Of a stretch of DNA of 64,000 nt, positions 8,921-16,497 are shown one piece after another. The notes under the pieces were generated by a model, which was given only the letters and a program-made list of their open reading frames with translations, did not search any database and was not told the origin of the DNA. Position 1 is the stretch's first letter, and each line of letters starts with the position of its first letter. The DNA is from Geminicoccaceae bacterium (GTDB lineage: Bacteria > Pseudomonadota > Alphaproteobacteria > Geminicoccales > Geminicoccaceae), in contig AP024683.1 of the NCBI GenBank assembly GCA_025999455.1, forward strand, positions 3,598,451 to 3,662,450. Direction: 5' to 3'. A program made the translations under genes and the position numbers.

Positions 8921-10090
8921 ATGAAGGTCGTGGGCCTGTTCGCCGGGATCGGGGGGTTCGAGGTCGGCCTCGCGGCGGCCGGGCACGAGACGGTCGCGAC
9001 CTGCGAGTGTTGGGAGCCGGCGATCGCCGTCCTGCGCGCTCGGCTGCCCGGCGTGCCGAACCATCCGGACATCCGCACGCTCCCCGACCTGCCGGGGGAG
9101 ACGGAGCTCGTCTGCGGCGGCTTCCCCTGCCAGGACCTGAGCCAAGCCGGCAAGACGGTCGGCATCGCGGGCGAGCGGTCGGGCCTCGTGGGCGAGGTCT
9201 TCCGGCTGTTGCGGAACGCGGTCGCCCGCGGCCGGCCGGTGCCCTGGATCGTCCTCGAGAACGTCTCGTTCATGCTCCACCTCGAAGCCGGGCGGGCGAT
9301 GGAGCGGCTCTGCGCGGAGTTCGAAGAACTCGGCTACCGCTGGGCCTACCGGGTCGTGAACAGCCTCGGCTGGTTGCCGCAACGGCGCGAACGGGTGTTC
9401 TTCGTCGCCAGCCGGGAGGGCGATCCCGCCGACGTCCTGCTCGGCGACGAAGCCCGCCCGCGGCCGGCCGAGACCCGGATCGGCGAGCTCGCTCACGGCT
9501 TCTATTGGACCGAGGGGATCCGGGGCCTCGGCTGGGCGCCGGACGCCGTGCCCACGCTCAAGAACGGCTCGAGCGTCGGCATCCCCGCACCACCCGCGAT
9601 CCTCTTCCCCGACGGGCGCGTGGCGAAGCCCGACATCCGCGACGCCGAACGGCTCCAGGGCTTCGCCGAGGATTGGACGGCGCCGGCGGAGAGCGTCGCC
9701 AAGCGCTCCTGGCGCTGGTCGCTGGTCGGCAACGCCGTCTCGGTGCCGGTCGTGCATTGGCTCGGGAGCCGGCTTTCGGCGCCGTCGGGCTACGATCGGG
9801 CGCGCGATCGGCCCCTGCCCCTCGTCGGCCGCTGGCCGCGCGCCGCCCGGTTCGACGGGCGGCACCGCTACGCGGTCGAGATCGACGACTTCCCGGTCTG
9901 GCGCGGTCGGCCCCCGCTCGCCGCCTTCCTCCGCTACCCCGGCGAGGACCTGTCGGCCCGCGCGACCGCCGGCTTCCTCGCCCGTACCGAGCGCAGCTCG
10001 CTCCGGTTCCCGGCCGGGTTCCTCGACGCGCTCCGGGCGCATCTTTCGCGCGTGTCCGGGGCGGAGGCGCTACGCGTCGCGGCCGAGTAG
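8921..10090 (+). CDS. DNA (cytosine-5-)-methyltransferase
   Basis: This 389-residue enzyme transfers a methyl group from S-adenosylmethionine to C5 of cytosine. The family motifs are in order: motif I LFAGIGGFEVGL at residues 6-17, motif IV GGFPCQDLSQAG with catalytic Cys70, motif VI ENV with Glu113, motif VIII QRRERV at 154-159, and motif X GNAVSVPV at 270-277. The spacer between VIII and IX is short, so the recognition domain is small. About 110 residues follow motif X, ending with a conserved-looking AGFLARTERSSLRFP segment whose role is unclear. The vsr gene starts 2 bp after the stop. No adjacent cognate endonuclease is certain; the HrgA-like protein is one candidate. Confidence 0.92.
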   Translation: MKVVGLFAGIGGFEVGLAAAGHETVATCECWEPAIAVLRARLPGVPNHPDIRTLPDLPGETELVCGGFPCQDLSQAGKTVGIAGERSGLVGEVFRLLRNAVARGRPVPWIVLENVSFMLHLEAGRAMERLCAEFEELGYRWAYRVVNSLGWLPQRRERVFFVASREGDPADVLLGDEARPRPAETRIGELAHGFYWTEGIRGLGWAPDAVPTLKNGSSVGIPAPPAILFPDGRVAKPDIRDAERLQGFAEDWTAPAESVAKRSWRWSLVGNAVSVPVVHWLGSRLSAPSGYDRARDRPLPLVGRWPRAARFDGRHRYAVEIDDFPVWRGRPPLAAFLRYPGEDLSARATAGFLARTERSSLRFPAGFLDALRAHLSRVSGAEALRVAAE

Positions 10091-10092
10091 GC

Positions 10093-10587
10093 GTGGCGCG
10101 GCCGGTCCTGCCCACCGACCCGGTGCGCAGCGCGCTCATGAAGCGCGTCCGCCGCCAGCGGACCGCGCCGGAGGAGCTCGTCGCGCGGGCCCTGCGCGGC
10201 CGAGGCCTCTTCTATCGGCGCAACGTCCGCTCGCTGCCCGGCTCACCGGATTTCGCGAACCAGCGGGCGGGCTGGGCGATCTTCGTCATGGGCTGCTTCT
10301 GGCACCACCACACGGGCTGCCGTCGCGCCGGGCTCCCGGCCCGCAACCGGGCGTTCTGGGCCGCCAAGTTCGCCGACAATCGCCGCCGCGACGCGGCCAA
10401 GATCCGGGCCTTGCGGCGCGCCGGATTCCGCGTCCTCCTCTTGTGGGAGTGCGCGATCGTCGATTTCCCGGAGCGGATGGAAAGGAAGCTCGATGGCCTC
10501 ACCGCTCGGCGACATCCTGCGCGCTCCGGAGCCCGAACGACAAACGATCGAGGAGATGGGACAGCGCTTCGCCGTGATGATCCGTGA
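10093..10587 (+). CDS. vsr: Very short patch repair endonuclease
   Basis: Vsr nicks DNA at T:G mismatches that arise when 5-methylcytosine deaminates. The GTG at 10093 follows the methyltransferase stop immediately. The core matches the family: a helical start (RSALMKRVRRQRTAPEELV), LPGSPDF with the catalytic Asp53, FVMGCFWHHH with His71, the RNRAFWAAKF helix and the LLLWEC strand near 120. The chain is 164 residues, about 25 longer than usual, and the extra C-terminus has poor codon use. That stretch overlaps a better-coded small ORF at 10493. Pairing with a C5 methyltransferase is the classical arrangement. Confidence 0.85.
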   Translation: MARPVLPTDPVRSALMKRVRRQRTAPEELVARALRGRGLFYRRNVRSLPGSPDFANQRAGWAIFVMGCFWHHHTGCRRAGLPARNRAFWAAKFADNRRRDAAKIRALRRAGFRVLLLWECAIVDFPERMERKLDGLTARRHPARSGARTTNDRGDGTALRRDDP

Positions 10588-10687
10588 GGACGAGGTCGGT
10601 CGGCGGCAACGGCCCGCCTCGACCGAGCGAACGGCCGCCGCGCGGCGCGGCGAGGGCACCGGCGCTTCCCTCCCACCGACGCGGTGA
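10493..10687 (+). CDS. Small hypothetical ORF overlapping vsr
   Basis: A 64-residue frame starting ATG at 10493 inside the vsr 3' end. Its codons show the GC-rich third positions of genuine genes here, while the overlapping vsr frame does not. It reads MASPLGDILRAPEPERQTIE and then becomes Arg/Ala rich. Its stop overlaps the GTG of the next small frame (GTGA at 10684-10687). I recognise no family. It and the next ORF could be two small coupled genes or one gene broken by a frameshift. Confidence 0.4.
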   Translation: MASPLGDILRAPEPERQTIEEMGQRFAVMIREDEVGRRQRPASTERTAAARRGEGTGASLPPTR

Positions 10688-10836
10688 CGGCCCACGGACG
10701 GGGCGAAGTCGTCCTGCACGACCTCGAGGCCTTCGAAAAGGGTGGCGAGGTTCCGCCACCGCGCGGCTGGGACGATTTCCTGGAGGCGATCCGCCGCAGC
10801 TGGGAGCGGCGGTTCCGGGAGCGTCGGGCACGATGA
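10684..10836 (+). CDS. Tiny hypothetical ORF coupled to the preceding one
   Basis: A 50-residue frame starting GTG at 10684, overlapping the previous stop. It contains a compact amphipathic segment, GWDDFLEAIRRSWERRF, that looks protein-like rather than random. It ends just before the convergent MFS gene. It could be the C-terminal half of the 10493 ORF separated by a frameshift, since both have good codon use. No family is recognised. Confidence 0.35.
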   Translation: MTAHGRGEVVLHDLEAFEKGGEVPPPRGWDDFLEAIRRSWERRFRERRAR

Positions 10837-10854
10837 GGCCACGGCCCATACTCG

Positions 10855-12525
10855 TCAGGCGTTCCCGCCTCCTTCGCCGTCCGGGATCGTGCCGCGCTCG
10901 CTCGGATCGAGGGCGAAGCGGGCGTCGCGGCGGCGGGCGACCAGGCGGCGTACGAGGGGCGAGCCCTTCCGGTCGAAGGTGGCGACGCGGCGTTCGACCG
11001 CCCGGTCGGCCTCGGTCGTCCGGCGAGCGAGGCGGCGATGCTCGACCCAGTCGGCCACGATGTAGGTCTCGACCCAGTGCTCGGGGTCGTCGGTGTCCTG
11101 GAAGAGCCGCCAGCGGAGTGCGCCGTTGCGCTTGCGGATGTGGCCGAGCTCGTCCATCGCGGCGACGAAGCCGGCCGCCCGCGCCGGGTCGACCCGGTAC
11201 TCGACCTGGACGAGCACCGGCCCCTCCTCGGGGTCGAAGGCGAGCGCCGGGTCGGGCTCCGGTGCCCGCCGCGCCGGGCCGAGATCGCGGCCGCTCGTCG
11301 CCGGCAAGGGCCGCACCCGGCCGACCAGCGGCTGGAGCGCCAGGACCAGGGCGGCGAGCGCGTAGGCCACGGGCACGCTCGCCTGCGTCGCGACGAGGCC
11401 CCAGACCCAGGAACCGAGCGCCATCGCGCCGAACATGACGGTCTGGTAGAGCGCGAAGGTCCGGGCCTGGACCCAGAAGGCCGAACTCGTCTGGACGGCG
11501 ATGTTGAAGGACGCGAAGGAGCCGATCCAAGCCGCCCCGCAGGCGAGGAGGGCGAGGCCGATCGGAAGCCAGCCGCGGCCGAGCGCCAAGAGGAGGAGGC
11601 CGCCCGCGAAGAGGAGGGCGAGCGCCCGGCTCACGGGCTCGGCGCCGTGCCGCTCGCGCAGCGGATGAACGACGAAGGCGCTCGCCATCGCGCCGAGGCC
11701 GAACAGGCCCAAAAGCAGGCCGTAGGTGGCGGGTCCGCCCTCGAGCCGGTCGCGGGCGACGAGCGGGAGGAGCGGCAAGGCGGCCGCGGCGGCGAAGGCG
11801 AACAGCGCCGAGCGCACCAGCACGGCGCGGATCGCCGGCGTCTCGGCGGCGTAGCGGAAGGCGCCGAGCACCGCGCCCGCCACCCGCTCGCGCGGCAGAT
11901 CGTCCTCGACCGGCGGCCGCCGCCACCCCAGCAGGGCCACGATCAGCGGGAGATAGGAGACGGCGTTCAGGAGGAAGGCCGCCTGCGCCCCGGCCCAGGC
12001 GACGACCGCGCCGCCGAGTGCCGGGCCGAAGGCCCGGGCGGCGTTGAACGAGACGCCGTTCAAGACGACCGCGGCGCCGAGGGCGCCGATCGGCACGGTT
12101 TCGCGCACGACACTCTGGAAGGCCGGTCCCTGCAGCGCCGCGCCCGAGCCCAAGAGGAAGGTCAGGACGAGCAGCGACCAGGGCCCGATCGCGTCGGTCG
12201 CGGTCAACAGCGCGAGGAGGAGGGAGACCGCGAGCATCGAGAGTTGCGCCGCCAAGAGGACGCGGCGGCGATCGAGGAGGTCAGCCGCCACCCCGGCGAG
12301 GATCGAGAAGCAGAGGATCGGGGCTTGGACCGCGGCTTGGACGAGCGCCACCATGTCGGGCGTGCCGACGAGGGCGGTCATGAGCCAAGACGCGCCCACG
12401 GTCTGGACGAGCCAGCCGAGGTTCGAAACCAGCGTGGCGAGCCAGAGGGCGCGGAAGCGCGCCGAGCGCAAGGGCTCGAGGATGCTCGCCGCCCGGCCTT
12501 CGTCGCCCGCCGTCGCGATCGCCAT
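10855..12525 (-). CDS. MFS efflux transporter with C-terminal soluble domain
   Basis: This 556-residue protein is a Major Facilitator permease of the MFS_3/EntS-like type (transmembrane secretion effector family). About twelve hydrophobic segments occupy residues 25-410, with the conserved loop motif LLDRRRVLL after the second or third helix (near 85) and LGSGAALQGPAFQS. Residues about 435-530 form a soluble tail (VLVQVEYRVDPARAAGFVAAM, then WRLFQDTDDPEHWVETYIV) that resembles a small antibiotic-biosynthesis-monooxygenase-like dimer fold. Such tails occur in this subfamily. The substrate is unknown. The gene converges with the small ORFs after vsr, and ATG 12525 gives the normal N-terminus. 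Confidence 0.82.
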   Translation of the reverse strand: MAIATAGDEGRAASILEPLRSARFRALWLATLVSNLGWLVQTVGASWLMTALVGTPDMVALVQAAVQAPILCFSILAGVAADLLDRRRVLLAAQLSMLAVSLLLALLTATDAIGPWSLLVLTFLLGSGAALQGPAFQSVVRETVPIGALGAAVVLNGVSFNAARAFGPALGGAVVAWAGAQAAFLLNAVSYLPLIVALLGWRRPPVEDDLPRERVAGAVLGAFRYAAETPAIRAVLVRSALFAFAAAAALPLLPLVARDRLEGGPATYGLLLGLFGLGAMASAFVVHPLRERHGAEPVSRALALLFAGGLLLLALGRGWLPIGLALLACGAAWIGSFASFNIAVQTSSAFWVQARTFALYQTVMFGAMALGSWVWGLVATQASVPVAYALAALVLALQPLVGRVRPLPATSGRDLGPARRAPEPDPALAFDPEEGPVLVQVEYRVDPARAAGFVAAMDELGHIRKRNGALRWRLFQDTDDPEHWVETYIVADWVEHRRLARRTTEADRAVERRVATFDRKGSPLVRRLVARRRDARFALDPSERGTIPDGEGGGNA

Positions 12526-12590
12526 GAGTGGGGCCTACGCCCCGGCCGCGGCGCGGGCAAGCGCCGGCCTCGCCGACCGGGTCCGCCCGC

Positions 12591-13856
12591 TCAGGCGGCG
12601 ATCCGGCCCAAGTCGAGGGACGGCAGCGCGTCGAGCTCGCCGATCGCGGCCGAGGTGGTGGGCGAACCGCGGCCGAAGAGCCGTTCGCCCACCCGGCGGA
12701 TCGCCTCCTCGTCGACCGCCTCGATCGCGGCCAGCATCTCGTCGACCGGGATCGTCCGGCCGTGGACCAGGAGCTGGCGGGCGATCCCGTCGGCGACCGC
12801 GGCACAGCTCTCGAGCGACATCAGGAGCCCGGCCCGCAATTGCGCTCTGGCGCGGCCGATCTCGGCCGGATCGGGGTCGCGGGCGAGGCCGCGGCATTCC
12901 CGCGCCACGACCTCGAGGAGCTCGTCCAGCTGCTCGGCCCCGGTCCCGGCGTAGATCGAGAGGAGGCCCGTGTCGGCGTAGGCGGAGGCCACGGCGTCGA
13001 TCGCGTAGCAGAGGCCGCGGTTCTCGCGGGCTTCCTGGAAGAGCCGGGAGGACATGCCGCCGCCGAGCGCCACGGCGAAGACTTGGGCGGCCCAATAGTC
13101 CGGGTCGTGGCTCGAGACGGCTTCGAGGGCGAGGCAGAGATGGACCTGCTCGAGCTCGCGGCGCTCGATGCGGATCCCGCCGCGATAGCGGGCGGGCTCC
13201 GGCGGCCGGGTCGGGCCGGGCGGGCGGGCGCCGAACCAGTGCCGCCCGAGCTCGACGAGCTCCTCGTGCTCGACCGCGCCGGCGGCCGCGAGGACCATGC
13301 GGCTCGGCACGTAGTGGGTGGCGAGGAAGCTCTCGAGCGCATCGCGCGACAAGCGGGCGACGATCTCGGCGGGACCGAGGACCGAGCGGCCGAGCGGCTG
13401 GTCGGGAAAGGCCGCTTCTTGGAGCAGGTCGAAGACGAGGTCGTCCGGCGTGTCCTCGACCTGGCCGATCTCTTGCAGCACGACGTCGCGCTCCTTCGCG
13501 AGCTCCTGCTCGTCGAACAGGGGCTCGGTCAGGATGTCGGCGACGAGCTCGACCGCGAGCGGCAGGTCGGAAGCGAGCACGCGGGCGTGGAAGGCGGTGT
13601 GCTCGCGCGAGGTCCAGGCGTTCAAGGAGCCCCCCACCGCCTCGATCGCCTCGGCGATCTGCCGGGCGGTTCGCCGGCGCGTGCCCTTGAAGGCCATGTG
13701 CTCGAGCAGGTGGGCCACGCCGTTGAGCTCGGCCGGCTCGTGGCGCGTACCGACGTCGACCCAGACGCCGACCGCGGCGGTCCGCACCCCCGGCAATCGC
13801 CGGGAGAGGACGCGGAAGCCGTTGTCGAGCGTGGTGAGGCGGCTCTCGTCGCTCAT
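12591..13856 (-). CDS. M16 family zinc peptidase (mitochondrial-processing-peptidase-like)
   Basis: This 421-residue peptidase carries the inverted zinc motif HxxEH as HLLEH at residues 49-53, followed by the family sequence MAFKGTRRR. The downstream glutamate lies in the helix RDVVLQEIGQVEDTPDDL, and the C-terminal domain has the usual GGGMSSRLFQEARE strand-turn. Such proteins degrade peptides and are relatives of mitochondrial processing peptidase beta. No signal peptide is seen. Its ATG overlaps the thrC stop (ATGA at 13856-13853), so the two are translated in tandem. This thrC-M16 order is common in Alphaproteobacteria. Confidence 0.92.
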   Translation of the reverse strand: MSDESRLTTLDNGFRVLSRRLPGVRTAAVGVWVDVGTRHEPAELNGVAHLLEHMAFKGTRRRTARQIAEAIEAVGGSLNAWTSREHTAFHARVLASDLPLAVELVADILTEPLFDEQELAKERDVVLQEIGQVEDTPDDLVFDLLQEAAFPDQPLGRSVLGPAEIVARLSRDALESFLATHYVPSRMVLAAAGAVEHEELVELGRHWFGARPPGPTRPPEPARYRGGIRIERRELEQVHLCLALEAVSSHDPDYWAAQVFAVALGGGMSSRLFQEARENRGLCYAIDAVASAYADTGLLSIYAGTGAEQLDELLEVVARECRGLARDPDPAEIGRARAQLRAGLLMSLESCAAVADGIARQLLVHGRTIPVDEMLAAIEAVDEEAIRRVGERLFGRGSPTTSAAIGELDALPSLDLGRIAA

Positions 13857-15262
13857 GCGGGAAGGGGTGGCAGGCGGCGCACGGCGTCGCGGACCGCGGC
13901 CGGATCGGCGGGCAGCACGGTGTAGCGCTCGGGCCGCTCGAAGAGATCGGCGAGATGGGCCGGCAGGGGCGGCCGGACCCCGCAGGCGGTCTCGACCGCC
14001 TCCGGGAACTTGGCGGGATGCGCCGTGGCGAGGAGCACGAGCGGGCCGGCGAGGCTCGGCCGCAGCCGGCGGGCGACCGCGGCGCCGACCGCGGTGTGCG
14101 GATCCAACAGGACCGAGCCGCCCGTGGCGCCGTGCCAATGGGCGATCTCGGCCCGGGTCGCGGCCTCGTCGGCAGCACCGCCCTCGAAGAGCTCGCGGGC
14201 CCGGGCGTGGATCGCGCGGGAAACCGTGAAGCACCGCTCGCGGGCGAAGCGGTCCATGAGCTCGGCGACCCGCGCACCCTCGCCCTCCAGGAGCTCGAAG
14301 AGCAACCGCTCGAAGTTCGAGGCGACCTGGATGTCCATCGACGGGCTCGAGGTCGGAACGACCGTGGCGGCCGCATAAGTGCCGGTCGCGAGGAAGCGGG
14401 CCAGGATGTCGTTGGCGTTGGTCGCGACCACGAGCCGGCCGACCGGCAGGCCGAGCCGGCGGGCGACGTGGCCCGCATAGACGTCGCCGAAATTGCCGGT
14501 CGGCACGCAGAAGCTCACCGGCCGCTCGAGGCCACCCAAGCGCAGCGCGGCGTAGACGTAATAGGCGGCCTGGGCGGCGATGCGGGCCCAATTGATCGAG
14601 TTGATCGCGGCGAGTTTCTGCTCGCTGCGAAAGTCGGGATCGGCGAACAGCTTTTTGACGATCTCCTGGCAGTCGTCGAAGGTCCCCTCGATCGCGAGGT
14701 TGGTGACGTTGGCGGCCGCGACCGTGGTCATCTGCCGGCGCTGGACCTCGGAGACGCGGCCGGCGGGATGGAGGACGACGATCCGCATGCGCGCCCGCCC
14801 GGCGATCGCCCGGATCGCGGCCGAGCCCGTGTCCCCCGAGGTCGCCCCGAGGATCGTGATCGTCTCGCCGCGGCGCTCGAGGACGCGCTCGAAGAGACGG
14901 GCGAGGAGCTGGAGGGCGAAGTCCTTGAAGGCGAGGGTGGGCCCGTGGAAGAGCTCGAGCAGCCAAAGCGTGGGGTCGAGCTGGCGCAGCGGCGCGGTCG
15001 CCGGATGGGCGAAGCCCTCATAGGCCTCGCGGGCGAGGGCGAGGAGCTCGGCCTCCTCGAACGCGCCGCCGGTGAAGGGCGCCGTCACCGCGGCGGTCGT
15101 GGTCGGGTAATCCGCACCGTCGAGGGCGCGCAGCCGGGCTTCCGGGAGCCGCGGCCAGCTCTCGGGCAGGAAGAGCCCGCCGTCCTCGGCGAGCCCGGCG
15201 AGGAGCACCTCCTCGAAGGACCGCCGCCCGGCGCGGCCACGCGTGCTCACGTAGATCGTCAT
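13853..15262 (-). CDS. thrC: Threonine synthase
   Basis: ThrC is the pyridoxal-phosphate enzyme that converts O-phosphohomoserine to threonine. The 469-residue chain starts MTIYVSTRGRAGRRSFEEVL, as the long class of threonine synthase does. The cofactor lysine is in LAFKDFALQ (Lys113). The phosphate-binding region ATSGDTGSAA near 139, the VPTGNFGDV glycine loop and the NDILARFLATG substrate segment are all present. The following M16 peptidase overlaps its stop by four bases. No other threonine pathway gene is in view. Confidence 0.95.
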   Translation of the reverse strand: MTIYVSTRGRAGRRSFEEVLLAGLAEDGGLFLPESWPRLPEARLRALDGADYPTTTAAVTAPFTGGAFEEAELLALAREAYEGFAHPATAPLRQLDPTLWLLELFHGPTLAFKDFALQLLARLFERVLERRGETITILGATSGDTGSAAIRAIAGRARMRIVVLHPAGRVSEVQRRQMTTVAAANVTNLAIEGTFDDCQEIVKKLFADPDFRSEQKLAAINSINWARIAAQAAYYVYAALRLGGLERPVSFCVPTGNFGDVYAGHVARRLGLPVGRLVVATNANDILARFLATGTYAAATVVPTSSPSMDIQVASNFERLLFELLEGEGARVAELMDRFARERCFTVSRAIHARARELFEGGAADEAATRAEIAHWHGATGGSVLLDPHTAVGAAVARRLRPSLAGPLVLLATAHPAKFPEAVETACGVRPPLPAHLADLFERPERYTVLPADPAAVRDAVRRLPPLPA

Positions 15263-15390
15263 GAGTGACCCCGGCCGACCGGGCGGCAGATAAGCGGCGG
15301 CGGCCGGTGCGGCAAGGCGCGGCGTTCGTCAACCGAATTTCAACGGTCGCGGCTGCAGAGATGGGGCGCCTCGAACCTCCGGTGAGCCCC

Positions 15391-16470
15391 ATGCAGCGTC
15401 CCTCCTCTTTCTCGACACGGCTCGTCGCGCTCGCCGCCACGCTTTCGCTCCTCGCGGGCCGGGCAGCTGCCGACGAAGCGCCGACGGCCGAACGCCCGGC
15501 CTGGGCGATCGTCGAACGTGTCGGCACGGTCCGGGCGCGACCGCTCGATTCGCCCGACTGGCATCCGCTCGCCGCACCCCATCTCACCCCCGGGGTCGAG
15601 ATCGAGGTCGGCCCGAACGGGCGGCTCGTGCTTGAGAGCGGTGGCGACCGGATCACCGCCGAGGCCGGATCGCGGCTCCTCGTCTACTCGGCGGCCGAGC
15701 GACCGCACCTCGTCGGCCAGCCGGCCGGCACGGTCCGCTACGCGGTCGCCCGGCGCGGCCCGCGACGCTTCCAGGTCGAGACGCCGCTCCTCGCGATCAC
15801 GGTGAAGGGCACCGCCTTCGCGGTCGAGGTGGCGGGCGAGGCGGCGCGCGTCTCGGTCGAGGAGGGCCGGGTCGCGGTCGCTCCCCCCGGCGCCGCCGAC
15901 CCGGTCGAGCTCGGTGCCGGCGAAAGCCTCCGGCGCGACGTCGGCGGCGGGCTCGAGGTCGCGACGACGGTCGGGGCTCCGGCCGGGCCAGGCGAGCGGG
16001 GCCGGGCGTCCGGTCGCGCCACGACGGAGCGGAGCACGCCGGAGGCCGGCGTGACGGCCGATCCCGGCCCGCGCGCCGCGGCGGTCGGTGCCCCGGCCGC
16101 CGCCGAGCCCGAGGGAAGGACCGGTCGCGGCCCCGGATCGGCGGCCGCCGGGGACGGGAGAGGCGACGCGCGCGACGGCAACGGCGTCGGCAACGCGTCG
16201 GGAGGTGGCGCGGGCAACGGATCGGGCGGAGGCGGTGCGGGCAACGGGAACGGCCAGGGCGGTGCAGGCAGCGGAAGCGGCGGAAACGGCAACAGTGTTG
16301 GAGGCGGTAACGGCGCCGGCGGCAGCGGGACCGGCGGCGGCAACGGGAACGGCGGCGGAGGTGGCAACGGCCAGGGTGGCGGCAACGGTGGCGCCGGCGG
16401 TAACGGGGGCGGGCCGGGCGACGGCGGCGGTAACGGGAACGGCGGCGGAGGTGGCAACGGTCGTCGCTGA
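15391..16470 (+). CDS. Secreted FecR-domain protein with Gly/Asn-repeat tail
   Basis: A 359-residue protein with a signal peptide (MQRPSSFSTRLVALAATLSL, cleavage near AAADE). Residues about 30-150 form a FecR domain: VGPNGRLVLESGGDRITAE, the RRFQVETPLLAITVKGTAFA strand pair and VSVEEGRVAV. FecR domains act as periplasmic sensors or scaffolds. Residues about 190-255 are Pro/Ala/Arg-rich, and about 260-359 are almost only Gly, Asn and Ser. ATG 15361 is an alternative start ten codons earlier. The CHASE2-EAL gene follows after 27 bp. FecR-CHASE2 neighbours recur in other genomes, so this may feed an extracytoplasmic signal to that receptor (inference). Confidence 0.75.
   Translation: MQRPSSFSTRLVALAATLSLLAGRAAADEAPTAERPAWAIVERVGTVRARPLDSPDWHPLAAPHLTPGVEIEVGPNGRLVLESGGDRITAEAGSRLLVYSAAERPHLVGQPAGTVRYAVARRGPRRFQVETPLLAITVKGTAFAVEVAGEAARVSVEEGRVAVAPPGAADPVELGAGESLRRDVGGGLEVATTVGAPAGPGERGRASGRATTERSTPEAGVTADPGPRAAAVGAPAAAEPEGRTGRGPGSAAAGDGRGDARDGNGVGNASGGGAGNGSGGGGAGNGNGQGGAGSGSGGNGNSVGGGNGAGGSGTGGGNGNGGGGGNGQGGGNGGAGGNGGGPGDGGGNGNGGGGGNGRR
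16171..16467 (+). repeat. Gly/Asn-coding low-complexity repeat in the FecR protein tail
   Basis: The 3' end of the FecR gene is an irregular array of GGC/GGT and AAC codons. It encodes runs such as GNGNGGGGGNG; that run occurs twice, before GQGG and before the C-terminal RR. The copies at the DNA level differ in synonymous positions, so this is coding repetition rather than slippage of one perfect unit. A secreted flexible or surface-binding tail is a reasonable guess. Confidence 0.8.
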
Positions 16471-16497
16471 GGCGAGCCCGCCGACGGGTCCCGGCCG

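Noticed and set aside
15738-16457. Minus-strand Pro-rich frame opposite the FecR tail
   Set aside because: Complement of the Gly/Asn repeat; no start signal or domain.
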